This document shows, piece by piece, positions 1-11,705 of a stretch of 64,000 bases of DNA. The notes beneath the pieces are model-generated. The model saw only the letters and a program-made list of their open reading frames with translations. It was not told the origin of the DNA and made no database searches. The first letter of the stretch is position 1. Each line of letters begins with the position of its first letter. The position numbers and the translations under genes are program-made. This DNA is from Lantana camara (taxonomy: Eukaryota; Streptophyta; Magnoliopsida; Lamiales; Verbenaceae): assembly GCA_037501455.1 (NCBI GenBank), contig CM074860.1, positions 42,542,501 to 42,606,500 on the forward strand. Direction: 5' to 3'.

Positions 1-3000
1 TATAAAATGGGGTATAAGATATAATATTGCAGAAATTAAACACATACATGCAAGCCCTAATCCCATGTGAAGTTTGATAAGAATTTCCCAAGTGGTTAAA
101 ACAAAAGAAAACATCAACGGGATTACGACGTTCATATTCATTCATAATTGTTCATAAGGGTTTATGGCCCGGCGAGTGGGCGTGCACAATCTCCAACCTA
201 CTCCTCGTGTAATCATAATCAATTATTCAATCATTCATTATCATACATATATCTTTTGTGCTCATAAATAACATGATCATAATCATTCATATACACCTTC
301 TTCCTCCGGGTGGTGGACGGGCTTGCAAGACCCGGCCACCGGTTCATACATAGGCCAATGAGGGTACATGAATCCCCCAAGGGCACTCAGCTCCCATTCC
401 TCGCTAAACCTCCTAACGAAGGCCGGTATCGCCGTAGTTTGGTTGGGACTAGTATATGGGATCCCCGTCAGCCCTTGCTTCCTCGGTTAGCCACATATAC
501 TAAGTCCCGGGGCCCGTGCAATCATAAATCATAAATGTGTCTCGCCAAACATAAGGTAGGGTTTCATAAATAAAAAGGGGTCATACGTTTGAAATCATTT
601 ACCCAAAATGACTCGATATATATAAATATACTATTTTGGCTTAAAACCTTTCACATGAGGGATATATCGGTCACTTTAACTATTAGAAGAAAAACCCACC
701 TTTTAAAAGCAAAAGAAAGGCACAAGCGTCTCAATGCTCGCCCTCGTCTCCGACCAAACCCGAATCTGTGCAAAAGAAAAGGTATGAGACACAATGACCA
801 CATATGACGCTCGGCAATGAAGTGAATATGACATGAATGCATAAATGATCATGTTATATCAATAAAATGTTCATGTGCAATATTAAGAAATTTAAAACAT
901 ATAATCAAATCATTCGTTCATATATTTCATTCAATTTCATAAATTCATAAATTCATAACATTCATAATGCATATCAATTAATCCAAGAATTCATTTAATA
1001 ATCATAACACATAATATTCATATTCACAATTAGGAATAAAAGAAATAAAACGTTCAAGAAATAGTCGGTAAATTAAATACGCGAAATAGAAATCAATTAA
1101 TTCAACAATTGAATTAAATCAAATAATATTTAAAATATATAATATATAATAAACATATATAATATAATAAATATATAATAATTATATAATATCATATGTA
1201 TATATAATATACATATATACGTACTCATACATAAATTTATATATATAGTACATGCATGAAATTAACATATATACTACATATATATATATATTACATGTAA
1301 ACTAAAGTACCAAGCCATGCATGCAAATAACTCCACCATTTCATGCACACACAACACCACACCCATACATGCAACGCACACACACAGCACACAAATACAC
1401 AGCCATGTATATATATATATAGTACATATTATACTTGTATGCAATTATACACACAAACCATGCACACACAAACAAGCCATGCATATAAATACAGCAGCAT
1501 ACACACGCACACACATAAATATATAATACACAACAGCCTATTCAAGCATGCATGCAACAACAGAAGTAAATTGCAGGCAACAGTTCAGGGAAAAAAAAAC
1601 GGGGTGACACCCCGTGTCACCTCCCAAGCCCAGACCGAGACACCCCCGTGTCTCGGTACAGCAACTCAGGCCAAATATGCACCCCCGTTCCGCGCTGGAA
1701 AGGCAGGAACTAACACACCCTTGTCTCGGAGCAGAAGCGTCCCCTGTTTTGACAGCAAACTGGCGCAGAAAAAGAGCAGCCCCTCACGCATGAAATGCAA
1801 GCAAGAAAGACAGCAAAACTAAGCACGAAAGAGCTGCAAGAACTCAGCTAAAACACACACCAAGAAGCCACGAAAATGACAGCAAAAGAAAGAAGGAAAC
1901 TCAGCAGTTTGACAGCAAAAACCAGTCCAAAAACAGGGCATCCAAACCGTGAAAAACAGGGTATGATGATCTCCAACCATCCCAACACGTTCAGGTCACA
2001 AAGGCTATCAAATACTCATCCAAGAAACACAAATTCAACATATATATCAGTTCCAAACAAGCTCAATCAAGAAATGGAAGCATACGTGACGTTCATGGAA
2101 ATTTTCTCAAAGGGTCATAAATGATATCTCATTAATACTTCAACCACCAAGAAATCAATGATCATAAATGATATGAGGATGTCAAAATAATCATTCTCAA
2201 GCTTGGAATCAATCAAAACCAACAAGAATCGAACGAGATCAACTATTTGCCCAAAACATCTTATTTTCGAATATAACCCAGAAATTCTTGAAACCATGCT
2301 CAAATTCATGAATGAAAGGATCGAAATAATCAGAAATGAACATATATTACAACCCTAAACTTACCTTGTTGATTGGATGGAGTTTGGATGAGATTTGAGC
2401 TCCAAAATCTCTAAGGAATGAAGGGTTACGGGACTGAACTGAAAGGCAGTAACTTTGGCTGAGTTTTGGGGATTGTGTGAGGATTAGTTTGGTTAGGGCA
2501 TGATATCTTAGGATAGGTGGTTGAGTTAGGGATCAATAGAATCAAACCATGGTTAATTGGGTTATAGTTTGGATGAGATATGGCTATTTTTGTACAGCAA
2601 GGTCAGTTTAGTCGCCGATTCGTTTTTCAGTTGAATTTCGGAGGTTCAAATGACTTAGGAAAAATATAAGGCTAAGTTTACTAAACTCGAATATTCGTTA
2701 CGAGTTCATCGGAGTTGACGGAACTCAAATCCGAGTTCCCGAGCTCAAGATATTAAATTCGGAACCAAGGGTACGCTAAGTGCTCGTTAGCCCCCGATTT
2801 GGTTCCTCGAATCAAATTAAATTCGTTAACCTATCAAATAAATTCGAAAACATAAACCGAGCATATAAGCATGTTCATAACATATATATTTACGACATAC
2901 TACAAATTCGTGGCATTTCGATATCATTTCATATAAGAACGATGCACAAAATAAGTAACATGCTCATTTTCATGCAATTCATGCATATAATATAAATTCC

Positions 3001-3330
3001 ATGCAAAAATTTAAATAAATGAATTAAATCTAATATTAATTAAATTACATAAAGTCACGTAATTAATTAATTAAATCATGATTAATTAACATAACATTTA
3101 ATTAGTATAATCATTAAATTAATAATAAAATGATTAAACATACATATATATATATATATACTTAAATACGAAATATATTAGAATTAATAATAAATTAAAA
3201 TAAAATATAATAAAATAAAATAATAACAATTATAATAAAATCAAATATAAAACACGTAAAAACAATTAATTCGCGCAAATTGGTAAACACATACGTCGTA
3301 CCTTTACGTCCGAAAAGTCGGGACGTTACA
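1..3330 (-). mobile_element. LTR, family K (partial), LARD-like
   Basis: This is most of one long terminal repeat read on the minus strand. Its 5' end in element orientation is at 3330, where the plus strand reads GGACGTTACA, the complement of TGTAACGTCC. About 0.5 kb of its far end lies before the window, judged by alignment to solo LTR H. It contains the modules shared by the other large LTRs: the GGAACCAA/TTGGTTCC hairpin (2761-2806), a 5' splice-like site (complement of CTTACCTTG near 2364), a 65-nt exon-like block (701-765), and two GC-rich hairpins (1604-1620, 1635-1656). The stretch 1130-1290 is almost pure A/T and 1330-1520 is CA-rich. No protein-coding frame is credible. The right flank starts GAATT, which should be the target-site duplication if the missing left end carries the same five bases. 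Confidence 0.85.
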
Positions 3331-3739
3331 GAATTTGTGTGTGTGTGTCGTGTGTGTGAGTGCATGTTTTCGCCGTGAGAAGGAGAGAGAGAACGAGAGT
3401 GCAGTCTCAGGCACTTGGTACGAATAACGAGGATCTAGGTGTTTTATCCCGGGTCCTCAACGCACAGGACGATCGAAAGAAAACAACGTCAGAAATGGGC
3501 AAACTCAGAGTCTACGGACTCGTCTCGATGCCCCGAACGCGTTGAAGGGATCAAAGAGATCAAAATCTCGATCGGGTGAGAAATGACCGAAAAACCCTTG
3601 AAAGAGAAAATTACAAATAAGCCTCTAAACTCTGAAGGAGCTGCAAATAAGGTCACATAAATCACATAATTACATAATCAAGCGCACAAGAAAGTCGACA
3701 CGTGGCGCAGTCTGTACACTGGAAGAGTGGGGCGTTATA
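3331..3739 (-). mobile_element. LTR fragment, family L (F-like)
   Basis: This 0.4-kb piece matches the start (element orientation) of the LTRs of element F. It shares the GT/TG-rich stretch, the GAGAGA block, the CTCAGAGTCTACGGACTCGT block and the AAATTACAAA...CCTCTAAACTC block, in the same order. It ends GGGGCGTTATA, a decayed TGTTACA-type terminus. LTR K appears to have inserted into it, since K ends abruptly at 3330 against it. The rest of the LTR must lie left of the window. Confidence 0.7.
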
Positions 3740-4410
3740 GGAAAATTATCATAGTTGGAGAAAAATTCAAGAAACGTTTCAAGTAAAATTTTGAATATTG
3801 AATGAAAGCTAATCGTTTATAGTAAAATGATAACTTTTAAAAGGGAAAATATTTATAAAATATGCTACGGTTGGAATCAAGTTTTGGTATGAGTATGAAA
3901 ATTCATAAAATAATCCAACGATCATTTTGACTATAGTATTGATTAGGAAAAATGTTGAAATTCGAAAATCGATAAAGTTAGGGTTAAAGTAGGGTTTTTA
4001 GCCGGTTTTGGTTACTACGGGACTTATAATAAGAATTAGGGTTTGGAAATGATGCCATAATTCATATAATTTCGTAAGGATTCATTTAAACCCAATATTC
4101 GATAGGTAAAAGTGTCTTGGAAAATTCCTACATTTAGGGAAGAATAATAACTAACTATAAGTACTTCCTTCCTAACATTTTTCTTACCTATTTCTTCTTG
4201 GCTCCGGGCTGTTATAGGTTCATTGTGTGCATTAGCACTTCTGCGCACTTACAAAGTTTTAAATCTCTTTATCTTTCGTTGCATTGTATTGTTCGCTTTA
4301 CTTATGTATTACCTAGACCATTCGCCGTAGTATTTCTCGAGTGTTAGGTCTAACCTCAACTCGGGGAGTATTGCGGTGCGGGGGTTGTAGTGATAGGGGA
4401 GGCGCTACAA
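3740..4410 (+). other. Unassigned; possible decayed LTR end
   Basis: No gene is visible. The last ~60 bases (GTGCGGGGG...GGCGCTACA) resemble the 3' end of the large LTRs (GTGCGGGGGATGTGG...GGTGCTACA) on the plus strand, so this could be a strongly decayed LTR tail. The rest has no similarity that I could trace inside the window. Confidence 0.3.
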
Positions 4411-5278
4411 AACGGATCAAAACGGAGTCAAAGGAGCAAAACGATCAAAGTTCCACGTACAAATTCAAAGCATAAGTTCAAGAAATATTTCATATATCGT
4501 AAGATCAACAAATATAAGCATAAATAAATAATTTAAATGCGCAATTAGCTCACCAGTGATGTCACACTTGTACAGATGAACGAACGGGGTGTCATATTAC
4601 CCGTGTCGAGAATTTCAAGATCCATATCTTGGTCATCGGAAAGCTCCGGCGTAAACAACCAGCCGCGCGAGTTTCAAGCTCTGGCGCCACCACCATCGCG
4701 CCACTCATTTTGTTGAGTTTGAGGAGACAGGGTTACCACATTGAAGTCGCCTCGTCGAAATGAGTCAAAGCCCGAAACTCCTATCTCCAGAAAATGGCCG
4801 AAGCAGGCACCGAAGACCACCGCCGGAGATCCGCCATTTTTAAGAGAGAGAAGAGGAAAAAGATGATATGGGGGTATGGTTGTCATTTTTCAATTTCATA
4901 AAGGGCATTTTGGTATTTTTATGCGTTTTGGGTAGAAAAAATATGCTGTGTATTGGGAATTTAAGATATGTGAATTTCGAAACGGGGGTTTAGGACAAAT
5001 TTTTTGTCTTATTACGAATTTATTATATATTAACGGTACATTTTATTAATAAATAATAATTATTTATTTATTACATAATATCGAATCGGTTGAACCGACG
5101 ATGAGTAAAATTTTCGGTTCTACATCAGGTTCGGTTTTGAAAATTTTGAAGAAAAACTAATGCCACGAACGCGTCAACGCCACCACTCCTTCACTCCCAC
5201 ACACCGATACATCGTAGACGACATCTTCCACATACCAGACATCTACATTCTGCTAAACAAAGAAAACAGAGCAGTGAA
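4411..5278. other. Intergenic region upstream of the plastid protein gene
   Basis: No gene is recognised. A GC-richer island at about 4600-4830 (with CCGCCGG and GGCGCCACC) is followed by AT-rich sequence with TATATAT near 5025. The 5' untranslated region of the downstream gene must lie in the last part. In the frame of that gene there is a stop at 5147-5149 and no ATG before 5279. An upstream ATG at 5160 in another frame would, after splicing of exon 1 to exon 2, stop in exon 2 and overlap the main start. It matters only if transcription begins before 5160. Confidence 0.4.
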
Positions 5279-7986
5279 ATGCTATATTCTGCATTTACAG
5301 CTATGCAGGGCGGTCTGTTATGTGCTTCCTCTCCCTTCGTTTCCACACAACGTGAGTCTCCTTTTATTACCAACAGATATATTTTAAAATCCTACAACAC
5401 GTTTTTTCCATTTTCGCCTATAAGCAATTGAGTTTTTTACTCTCATCAGACTTTGAGAGAGCAGGTGCTTTTGTAAAAAATTTCCCCAGTTCGTCGAGTA
5501 GCAAGCAGCTGTACAAGAATTCCCCTTTGACAAGAAATTATGGAATTGCATCAAGAAGGCGTGCCATTATTTCTTCTGTGGTTTAAATTTCACTCTTTCT
5601 TGTATTATTTATCTGCCCCTGATTTCTACTACGTTTTCCGCTCTTGGTACGGGGATGGAGTAAAAGATTTGCATCTCTTTTGTCGTCAACTTTAGTTTGA
5701 AGAAGTATACCAAAATTTCTATTGCAGATATCTGGGTTTGTTTTCTTTTAGGACGAATTGCGTGGTCGAGATCATAATTTGACGAATGGAAACTCTATAC
5801 TTGAAAATTCAGCATTAATTTTTATGTTTTTCAGTTCGGAAGGAATGTTAAGAAAGTTAAGAAAGAGACGATCATTCCCGACCCTGATTACCGTATTCCA
5901 ATTGTACTTCTGGGTAAGTATTTACAACTCTCTGCATTTTAGTATTTTACTATTTGCTCAATCAAACATTTATCAATTAGTTGACACCGATCATCATTAA
6001 AGTCCCGAGTCAAACGACTTCATATCATGTTTGGTTTTAATTTCCTACCCAACTGGAATTTTTTTTTTTCTGGAGTTTGTTTGATTATGGATGTAGTCGA
6101 GCTGGAAGAGTTTTATTTTTATGGGAGCAAGGTAAAATACAGAGAGAGTGGAAGAACATGGAAATAAAGAAGTATTAATTAGCTATTTTAAGCTCACTGC
6201 TCATCAGCTCATATATCATTTAACTTTTATGATTGTAAGCATTGTTAAATAAGAAATTATATATCTGTAAGGATATGAATTCCCACCACATGCTTTTACA
6301 TAAGTATTATTTTTAGGCAAAAGCTGAACCAAATGGACAAGCCTAGTCAACTGTCCGCTTTAACTTAGCTGACTGGAATTTGTTGGACTAAAATTTGGTT
6401 GGAGCAGTTCGAAACTCTAATATATATATATATATATAATGGAGTAGTGCTCATATGTGTTTCAAATATGCATCAAACTGAAAAATGTGCTCTAAGTTTG
6501 ATTTGTAATTATTTTCAGAAGAGTTTTCAAGGATACTCTAGTATCCAGTGGCTTGGCTGATCTAAAAGCCTTACAAATGGTGTTATAATATCTTACACGT
6601 ATATAATTCTATCTATGATTGGTAGATTCTTAAAGTCAATGCTTCTCAAATTGGGCAGGAGCGGCTGGTGGTTTTGTCTATCTGGATAATTTAGCAGCAG
6701 CAGTCCCTTTTGGCCTTCTTGGGTTACTCCTGTTAGTCCAGGTACCATAAAGGTTTTCATATTAAAGATACTGCCTATCATATATAAAATACCTCTACTA
6801 GGTCCTTAGGGTATTAGCTAATCAAGTAGTTGATATTCCCTGGAGTTGGAAAATGTATGATCTTTACAGGTTTGCAGCTAAGCTGTTTCTTTTATAAACA
6901 CTCTTTTGCGCTAACATCTGGATGGGTTTTTGGTTTTCTTCTTTCAGGCAACAAGAGTGAGATTTGTCTTTGACAGGGAGGCCCTGGTTTGTTTGCTCAT
7001 CCCCGAAAAGAACATATGATTTATGTTTCTTAAATTTTTATAATCTTGATTCTTGGTCTTGCACTTTCGTCTTAGTATCATTGATGTTCGGAGTGATAAT
7101 TGAGCAGCGCAATTTATGTTGGTACAGTTGTTGTAGAACACATTGCAGTCAAACTTAACCTTCCTTTTTTCCCAATTTATTTAAGATTGTATCATATGAA
7201 GTATTATTTTTTCCTTTAGTATGAATATCATTTTTGTTAAGACAATGATATCATTTATGTCGAATTGAATTTCGTAGTATTTAGCTGTTAGGCTTTTGAG
7301 AAAATTAATGTGAGGCCTCAAATGCCAACCTAATTAGTGTTGGATTATTGTGAACTCTGCCAATTTGGTTGAATAATAATGGTTACTGTCTGATAAATAC
7401 AAATGTGGAAAGTTTATTGGTTCTATACTTCTGTTAGAAGGTAATTATGAGCTTTAGAAGCTTAGTACTATTTGGGCACCTTGTCCAGCCGCTAGGGTGA
7501 CAGAAAACAATAGAAATTTGTCTTTTGTAAAATTTGACTATAGCATCCTGATTGCAGGAGGTAAAAATTGGAGACCAGCTTGAGGAATCCGGTGAAAATG
7601 CCTTTGTTGGTGGAAAAAACCGCTGGAAGTAAGTCAGCTTTTACCTGTTCTCTTTCTCAGCAAAAAGCAACAATTGTCTTAATATTAAATAAATTTTTAG
7701 ATACTCAACATTTGTCAACTGGGAGCTTTGGTGGCCTAATTTCCCAATCTTGGTTTATTTTAAAGAGAGACAAACAAAACCTGATGGACAGATTCATTTT
7801 TTCCCAGTAATTTTTGTAAGTATCAAGTCATATATATTTGTCTCATTTGAGTGGGAATCTAAAACTTTGACATCTGCTGTTAATGACTTCATTTATCCTG
7901 TTCCATTCGGCGTACAGAATGGGAAGCAGCTCTATGATGCTATGGTAGAACGATGCGGTCCCTCAAAAACTAGTGGGCCCAAATAG
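5279..7986 (+). CDS. Plastid-targeted DUF3119-family membrane protein (8 exons)
   Basis: Exons by reading splice sites and frame: 5279-5351, 5450-5580, 5835-5913, 6659-6741, 6948-6986, 7558-7628, 7701-7815, 7918-7986. Every intron is GT-AG and all phases join without a stop, giving 660 nt, 219 residues plus TAG. Residues 1-68 are Ser/Arg/Lys-rich with few acidic residues and end in RRRAII, as expected of a chloroplast transit peptide. Then comes a basic stretch, the motif DPDYRIPIVLL, and two hydrophobic segments split by a short YLDN turn (about 89-122), suggesting a membrane hairpin. The C-terminal part has RVRFVFDREALEVK, GGKNRWKY, FVNWELWWPNFP, LVYFKERQT and QIHFFPVIF. That motif order is what I know of DUF3119 (PF11317), a family of unknown function shared by cyanobacteria and plastids. 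The start is the first in-frame ATG after a stop at 5147. This is the only apparently intact host gene in the window. No role is claimed. Confidence 0.85.
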
Positions 7987-9100
7987 TCGTTGTGCCTAAA
8001 TTTTCAAGGTCAGAAGAAACTAGGTCACTGAGATCAAACAGGTGTTATTCCTTATAATATTTTTTGTGAAAGTTTAAGTAATCATTTTTGTCATCTTTCA
8101 TAATTTTCCTGATTCTTCTCTTGGTCAAAACTCTCTGCTGAATGTAGTAAAACTGTGCATCAAGATTCATCGAGTTGTGGAGTTCAATAGCTATATTCTT
8201 CAGTAGTTCAGTCAGTGTGTAGTCTATAAATTCGATGTAATTTATAATTTTTAGGTAAATGAATGTTTGCTAATACAACTAAACCCCACACCCCTCGACC
8301 CGTTTTTCTGCATGAAAGAAATCAAATCATAACCTTCTTTGTGAGAATTTCACTAAGTTCTGATACAAATTTCGATCCCTTATTGTTTGAAATTTTTGAT
8401 GCAAGGAAAAAAACTGCGTCCATTTATCTTTGGAAGCAGTTGCGTATGTTTTTCTGCTCGCATCATATCTTTGTTTGTTGAGGAATGTTGCTGCTGCATA
8501 AATGTTTTCTGCAAATGGATGCAATGGTCGTTTTGTATAATCATGTATGTAATGGGATATAGCTTGCGTAATGTACTTATCCCGTTGCTTCTAATTACGA
8601 TTTGCATCTTTTTTTTGGGCTGTCATAATTGCGATTTGCATCTGTTCTTACCATTGCTATATTTATATTTACTATTTCAATTATGGAATCTAATAGTTAT
8701 GCTGTTTATAATGACATTATCGTTTTTGAGGCATTTGATATGGCTAATTAGACTTGATTAGACTCAATAACCAACTGTAATATTAGGCTTGATACGAAAG
8801 ATTAAGCTTATTGGATCGTGAAACTTAATATCTCGATCCTATGTTATTCGCGCTCTATTCACCATTATTCACAAGGTTTTACCCACTTTTAGTTTCATTC
8901 GTAGGGTGAGATTAATTCTCACCAATTTGGATGTGCTTTCTTTTATATTTAATTTGATACATAATTTGGTCAACAATATTCAATTTATTTATTTATTTTT
9001 GAGGACATAATTTGGTCAACAATATTCAATTTATTTATTTGAGCAACAAACACAGCAAGATCAGATCAAAGCAACCTTCAACTGAAGTAATTGAGAGACG
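7987..9100. other. 3' flank of the plastid protein gene
   Basis: This holds the 3' untranslated region and intergenic sequence. It is T-rich, so it shows apparent hydrophobic reading frames (for example 8387-8761) that have no start context or similarity and are not called. No AATAAA-type site could be fixed with confidence. A 46-bp tandem duplication lies at 8959-9040. Confidence 0.5.
8959..9040. repeat. 46-bp tandem duplication
   Basis: ACATAATTTGGTCAACAATA followed by TTCAATTTATTTATTT occurs at 8959 and again at 9005, period 46. The second copy is cut short by GAGCAAC. The two copies are identical over the shared part, so the duplication is recent or well preserved. Confidence 0.9.
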
Positions 9101-9159
9101 ACAACAGGCAAAAGACGGGCACTATCGTTGAATGTTATCGCGTGCCTAGCAAGGGAAAT

Positions 9160-10033
9160 GAGCTACCCAATTGCAATCTCGACGGACATAACTAAACAAG
9201 CAAGAGACAAAGAGGTGCTAAGACCCCTAACATATTCAACCAAATTCCCTACAATAGGGTCATCACACGAAAAACTTTTGAACCTCGATATTGAGGACAA
9301 ATAGTCCCCCTCAAGAATGATATTATCCCACAAAAGACTTCTGAATCTCGAGATTAAGGACAAACAATCCCCCTCAAGAATGATATTATCCCGGGCATGC
9401 TCTGCAGCCAAATTCAAACCTTAAACAGCTACCCACGACTTCACGAATTTAGGGTCTAGCTGACCGTCAATGATGCCACAATTCCAATCAAGACAACAAC
9501 CAAAGAGAATCACGAGCAACAACCCTAAAAACTCTTTCATTCCGCTTAGGGAAACAAGAGCCATCCACATTAATTTTAATAAAACCAGGGGGAGGGGGTT
9601 TCCAATTAGAGTCTAAAACAGCACGGGCTTTGATTAAACAGGGCAACTTAGCATTGTAAAAGGCCTAAGAAAAGGACTCAACAAAATTGACCACATCCAC
9701 GGGACATGCTTTCGCACCTTCCATCAACACGTGATTCCAAAACCACTAAATACCCCAAAGAGTCATAAGGAACCTCCTTACTTCATCCTCTGACAGAGCC
9801 TTGAGAGTGTCAAGGATCCACTTGCATGCATTGCCCGGCCAATTAGAAACCACCAGCCATCGAATAGAAGAGCAAGCACACACTTGGCCATGTTCGATTG
9901 TTTCATCTTCAAAATCACACATTGGGCACGCAAAATCAGCAACATAGTGGCAAGAGCGAGGCATAGCCACAGCAGGAATAATGACCATATTGCAAACGCA
10001 CCAGGCAAACAAATGAATCTTGGGAGCGAAGAG
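9160..10033 (-). pseudogene. LINE (L1-type) ORF2 C-terminal relic: zf-RVT and RNase H-like
   Basis: Reading the minus strand from 10033 down, the first part has PKIHLFAW...CVC followed by FACPMCDFEDETIEHGQVC. That is the Cys-Cys-His-Cys pattern of the zinc-binding zf-RVT region that follows plant L1 reverse transcriptases. Further on comes WKPPPPGFIKINVDGS (Asp codon at 9563-9565), the hallmark opening of the plant LINE-type RNase H domain (RVT_3), then RVVARDS. The last part (9163-9417) has NIILEGDCLSLISRF, like the later strand-helix of that domain, here with a local internal repeat of NIILEGD(C/Y)LS. Stops and frame changes separate the pieces, so it is dead. The reverse transcriptase itself is missing, consistent with 5' truncation near 10033, where LTR fragment I begins. 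Confidence 0.8.
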
Positions 10034-10446
10034 TACTACATCCCCCACACTATAGCCCAACTCGTGTAACGAAATGGGAATTCTGCACACACACCAAGCT
10101 ATAGCGAATGAGAGACAAAAAAAATCTCACCTAAACTAGGCGGTCAAGACCCTAGTACAGCGTGCGCAACGGAAAAAAAAAAAAAAATCAAATGCGGAAG
10201 CAGCAGAATCACAAACATACAAATATATATACATATATACCAAGAGTATAATGAGTCAAATTATACATGCCAAGCCCACCCCGGGCCAAATAAATCATAC
10301 AATTCTCCCAAATTCAAAATCATAAACATAATCATATACATATTTTTACACAGAACCAAAACGAGAAGGTAAAGATGCAAGGTATGGAAAAGACTCGACT
10401 ACAAGACTCGAACGACTCATAAGGAAAACCGCCGCCTAGCTCGAAC

Positions 10447-10907
10447 TGTAACAGCCCGAAAACCCGCCTGTAGATATTGTCCGCTTTGCTATCCATAAGT
10501 CGGCATAGCCTCACGGTTTTGTTCTTTCCGGTGGAATTTAAGCCAAAGGCGCCCACCCAGGAAAAGGCCTCCACAGGGAAGAGGTATCCACCCCCTTATA
10601 AGTAAGGCTTAGTTCTCCTCTTCCTCCGATGTGGGACATTACATCTACCCCCCATGGGAGCTCAGCGTCCTCGCTGGCACACCGGCCCAGGCCTCGGCTC
10701 TGATACCATTTGTAACAGCCCGAAAACCCGCCTGTAGATATTGTCCGCTTTGCTATCCATAAGTCAGCATAGCCTCACGGTTTTGTTCTTCCCGGTGGAA
10801 TTTAAGCCAAAGGCGCCCACCTAGGAAAAGACCTCTACAGGGAAGACGTATCCATCCCCTTATAAGGAAGGCTTAGTTCTCCTCTTCCTCTGATGTGGGA
10901 CATTAAA
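10447..10907 (-). mobile_element. TRIM element (197-bp LTRs, 67-bp interior)
   Basis: Two 197-bp direct repeats (10447-10643 and 10711-10907) start TGTAACAGCCCG and end GATGTGGGACATTACA, with the last C changed to A in the right copy. A primer-binding site for initiator tRNA-Met (TGGTATCAGAGC on the minus strand) lies at 10697-10708, two bases from the right repeat, which fixes the orientation as minus. CGAAC flanks both sides (10442-10446 and 10908-10912), a perfect 5-bp target-site duplication. The interior of only 67 bp can code for nothing. The repeat resembles widespread angiosperm TRIM LTRs that start TGTAATGTCCCACATCGG in element orientation. Confidence 0.93.
10697..10708 (-). other. 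tRNA-iMet primer-binding site of the 461-bp TRIM
   Basis: GCTCTGATACCA on the plus strand is the complement of TGGTATCAGAGC, the usual initiator tRNA-Met primer site. Two bases separate it from the adjacent repeat. Confidence 0.9.
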
Positions 10908-11705
10908 CGAACCGAAATCTGCACCTGCAACTCAAGAAAGAAGGGGAAAAAGAAAAGAAAACAACGAGGAGGGGTCAGTCCTAAAGACTGGTGAGGGGGC
11001 TAACACACGCACACGTACATAAACATAAGAGCATAACATAGTTAAAGTCAAAGAATTCATGTATCGGGGGCATGGTTTTTGCATTCTAAAATATTTTATC
11101 CCGTGATACTATATATATAGAAAAAGGTTTAAGGCCGAAGGCAAAAATCAACCAAATTTTAGAATGTTAGAAGTCCACTGCCGTTTCACGAACCATATTC
11201 ACATTCAAATGCACACTAACTCGGCGAATACGAGTCTTCCAACCGATCTCGTTTCATATTCATATTCAAATTCAAAGACAAATTCAATGTTGGAAAAAAC
11301 ACGAAAAGGAACGCAACGGAATTTAAATTTTTTTCCCCAAAAGTAAGATCGGACTTGCAATTTCTATGTCCAAATCTTAAGGATTCAAGAACTTACAAGA
11401 ATCGACGCTTTCTTGACACGTTTTGAGCCGTCCTCAAACGCGCTTCATGCGGTAATGGCAACCCTCGTCCCTCGAAAGATTCTTTCTACTAGATTCCACG
11501 ATAGGTCTCCTCTACAGTAATAATCCACACCAGTCCTAGATTCAAATAATGTGAGTGAATATGCTAGTACTATGACATGTGTAAACAAAGAAACAAAACG
11601 AGAAGAAAGAGAGCAAGCGAATTCTCCCATCATGAAGCCGTAGTTTGGGCGTGATCCCCATGTCACGCGTAAGAGTGAATTTCGAACCCCTTGGCTTATT
11701 TATAG

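Larger units (their letters stand above)
10034..11287 (-). mobile_element. LTR fragment, family I (F-like)
   Basis: This follows the order of F's LTR: CTACATCCCCCACA, CGAAATGGGAA, GAGAGACAAA, CTAGGCGG, a GCCGCCTAGCTCGAAC block, GGGGTCAGTCCTAAAGACTG and GCTAACACACGCACAC, then CGTGATA...TATATA and AACTCGGCGAATACGAG. It lacks about 35 bases of the terminal TGTAAC end at the left junction with the LINE relic. It is interrupted by a TRIM (10447-10907). Copia-like element J stops it at 11287, so its remainder should lie beyond 64000. Confidence 0.75.

Noticed and set aside
1343..1822. 159-codon frame rich in His and Thr
   Set aside because: CA-repeat sequence inside LTR K; low complexity.
4674..4886. 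Minus-strand 70-codon frame upstream of the plastid gene
   Set aside because: No conserved motif. It lies in a GC-richer intergenic island that may be part of a decayed LTR leader.
8387..8761. 124-codon hydrophobic frame after the plastid gene
   Set aside because: It is T-rich 3' flank; the hydrophobicity comes from T-rich codons. No conserved motif or splice logic.
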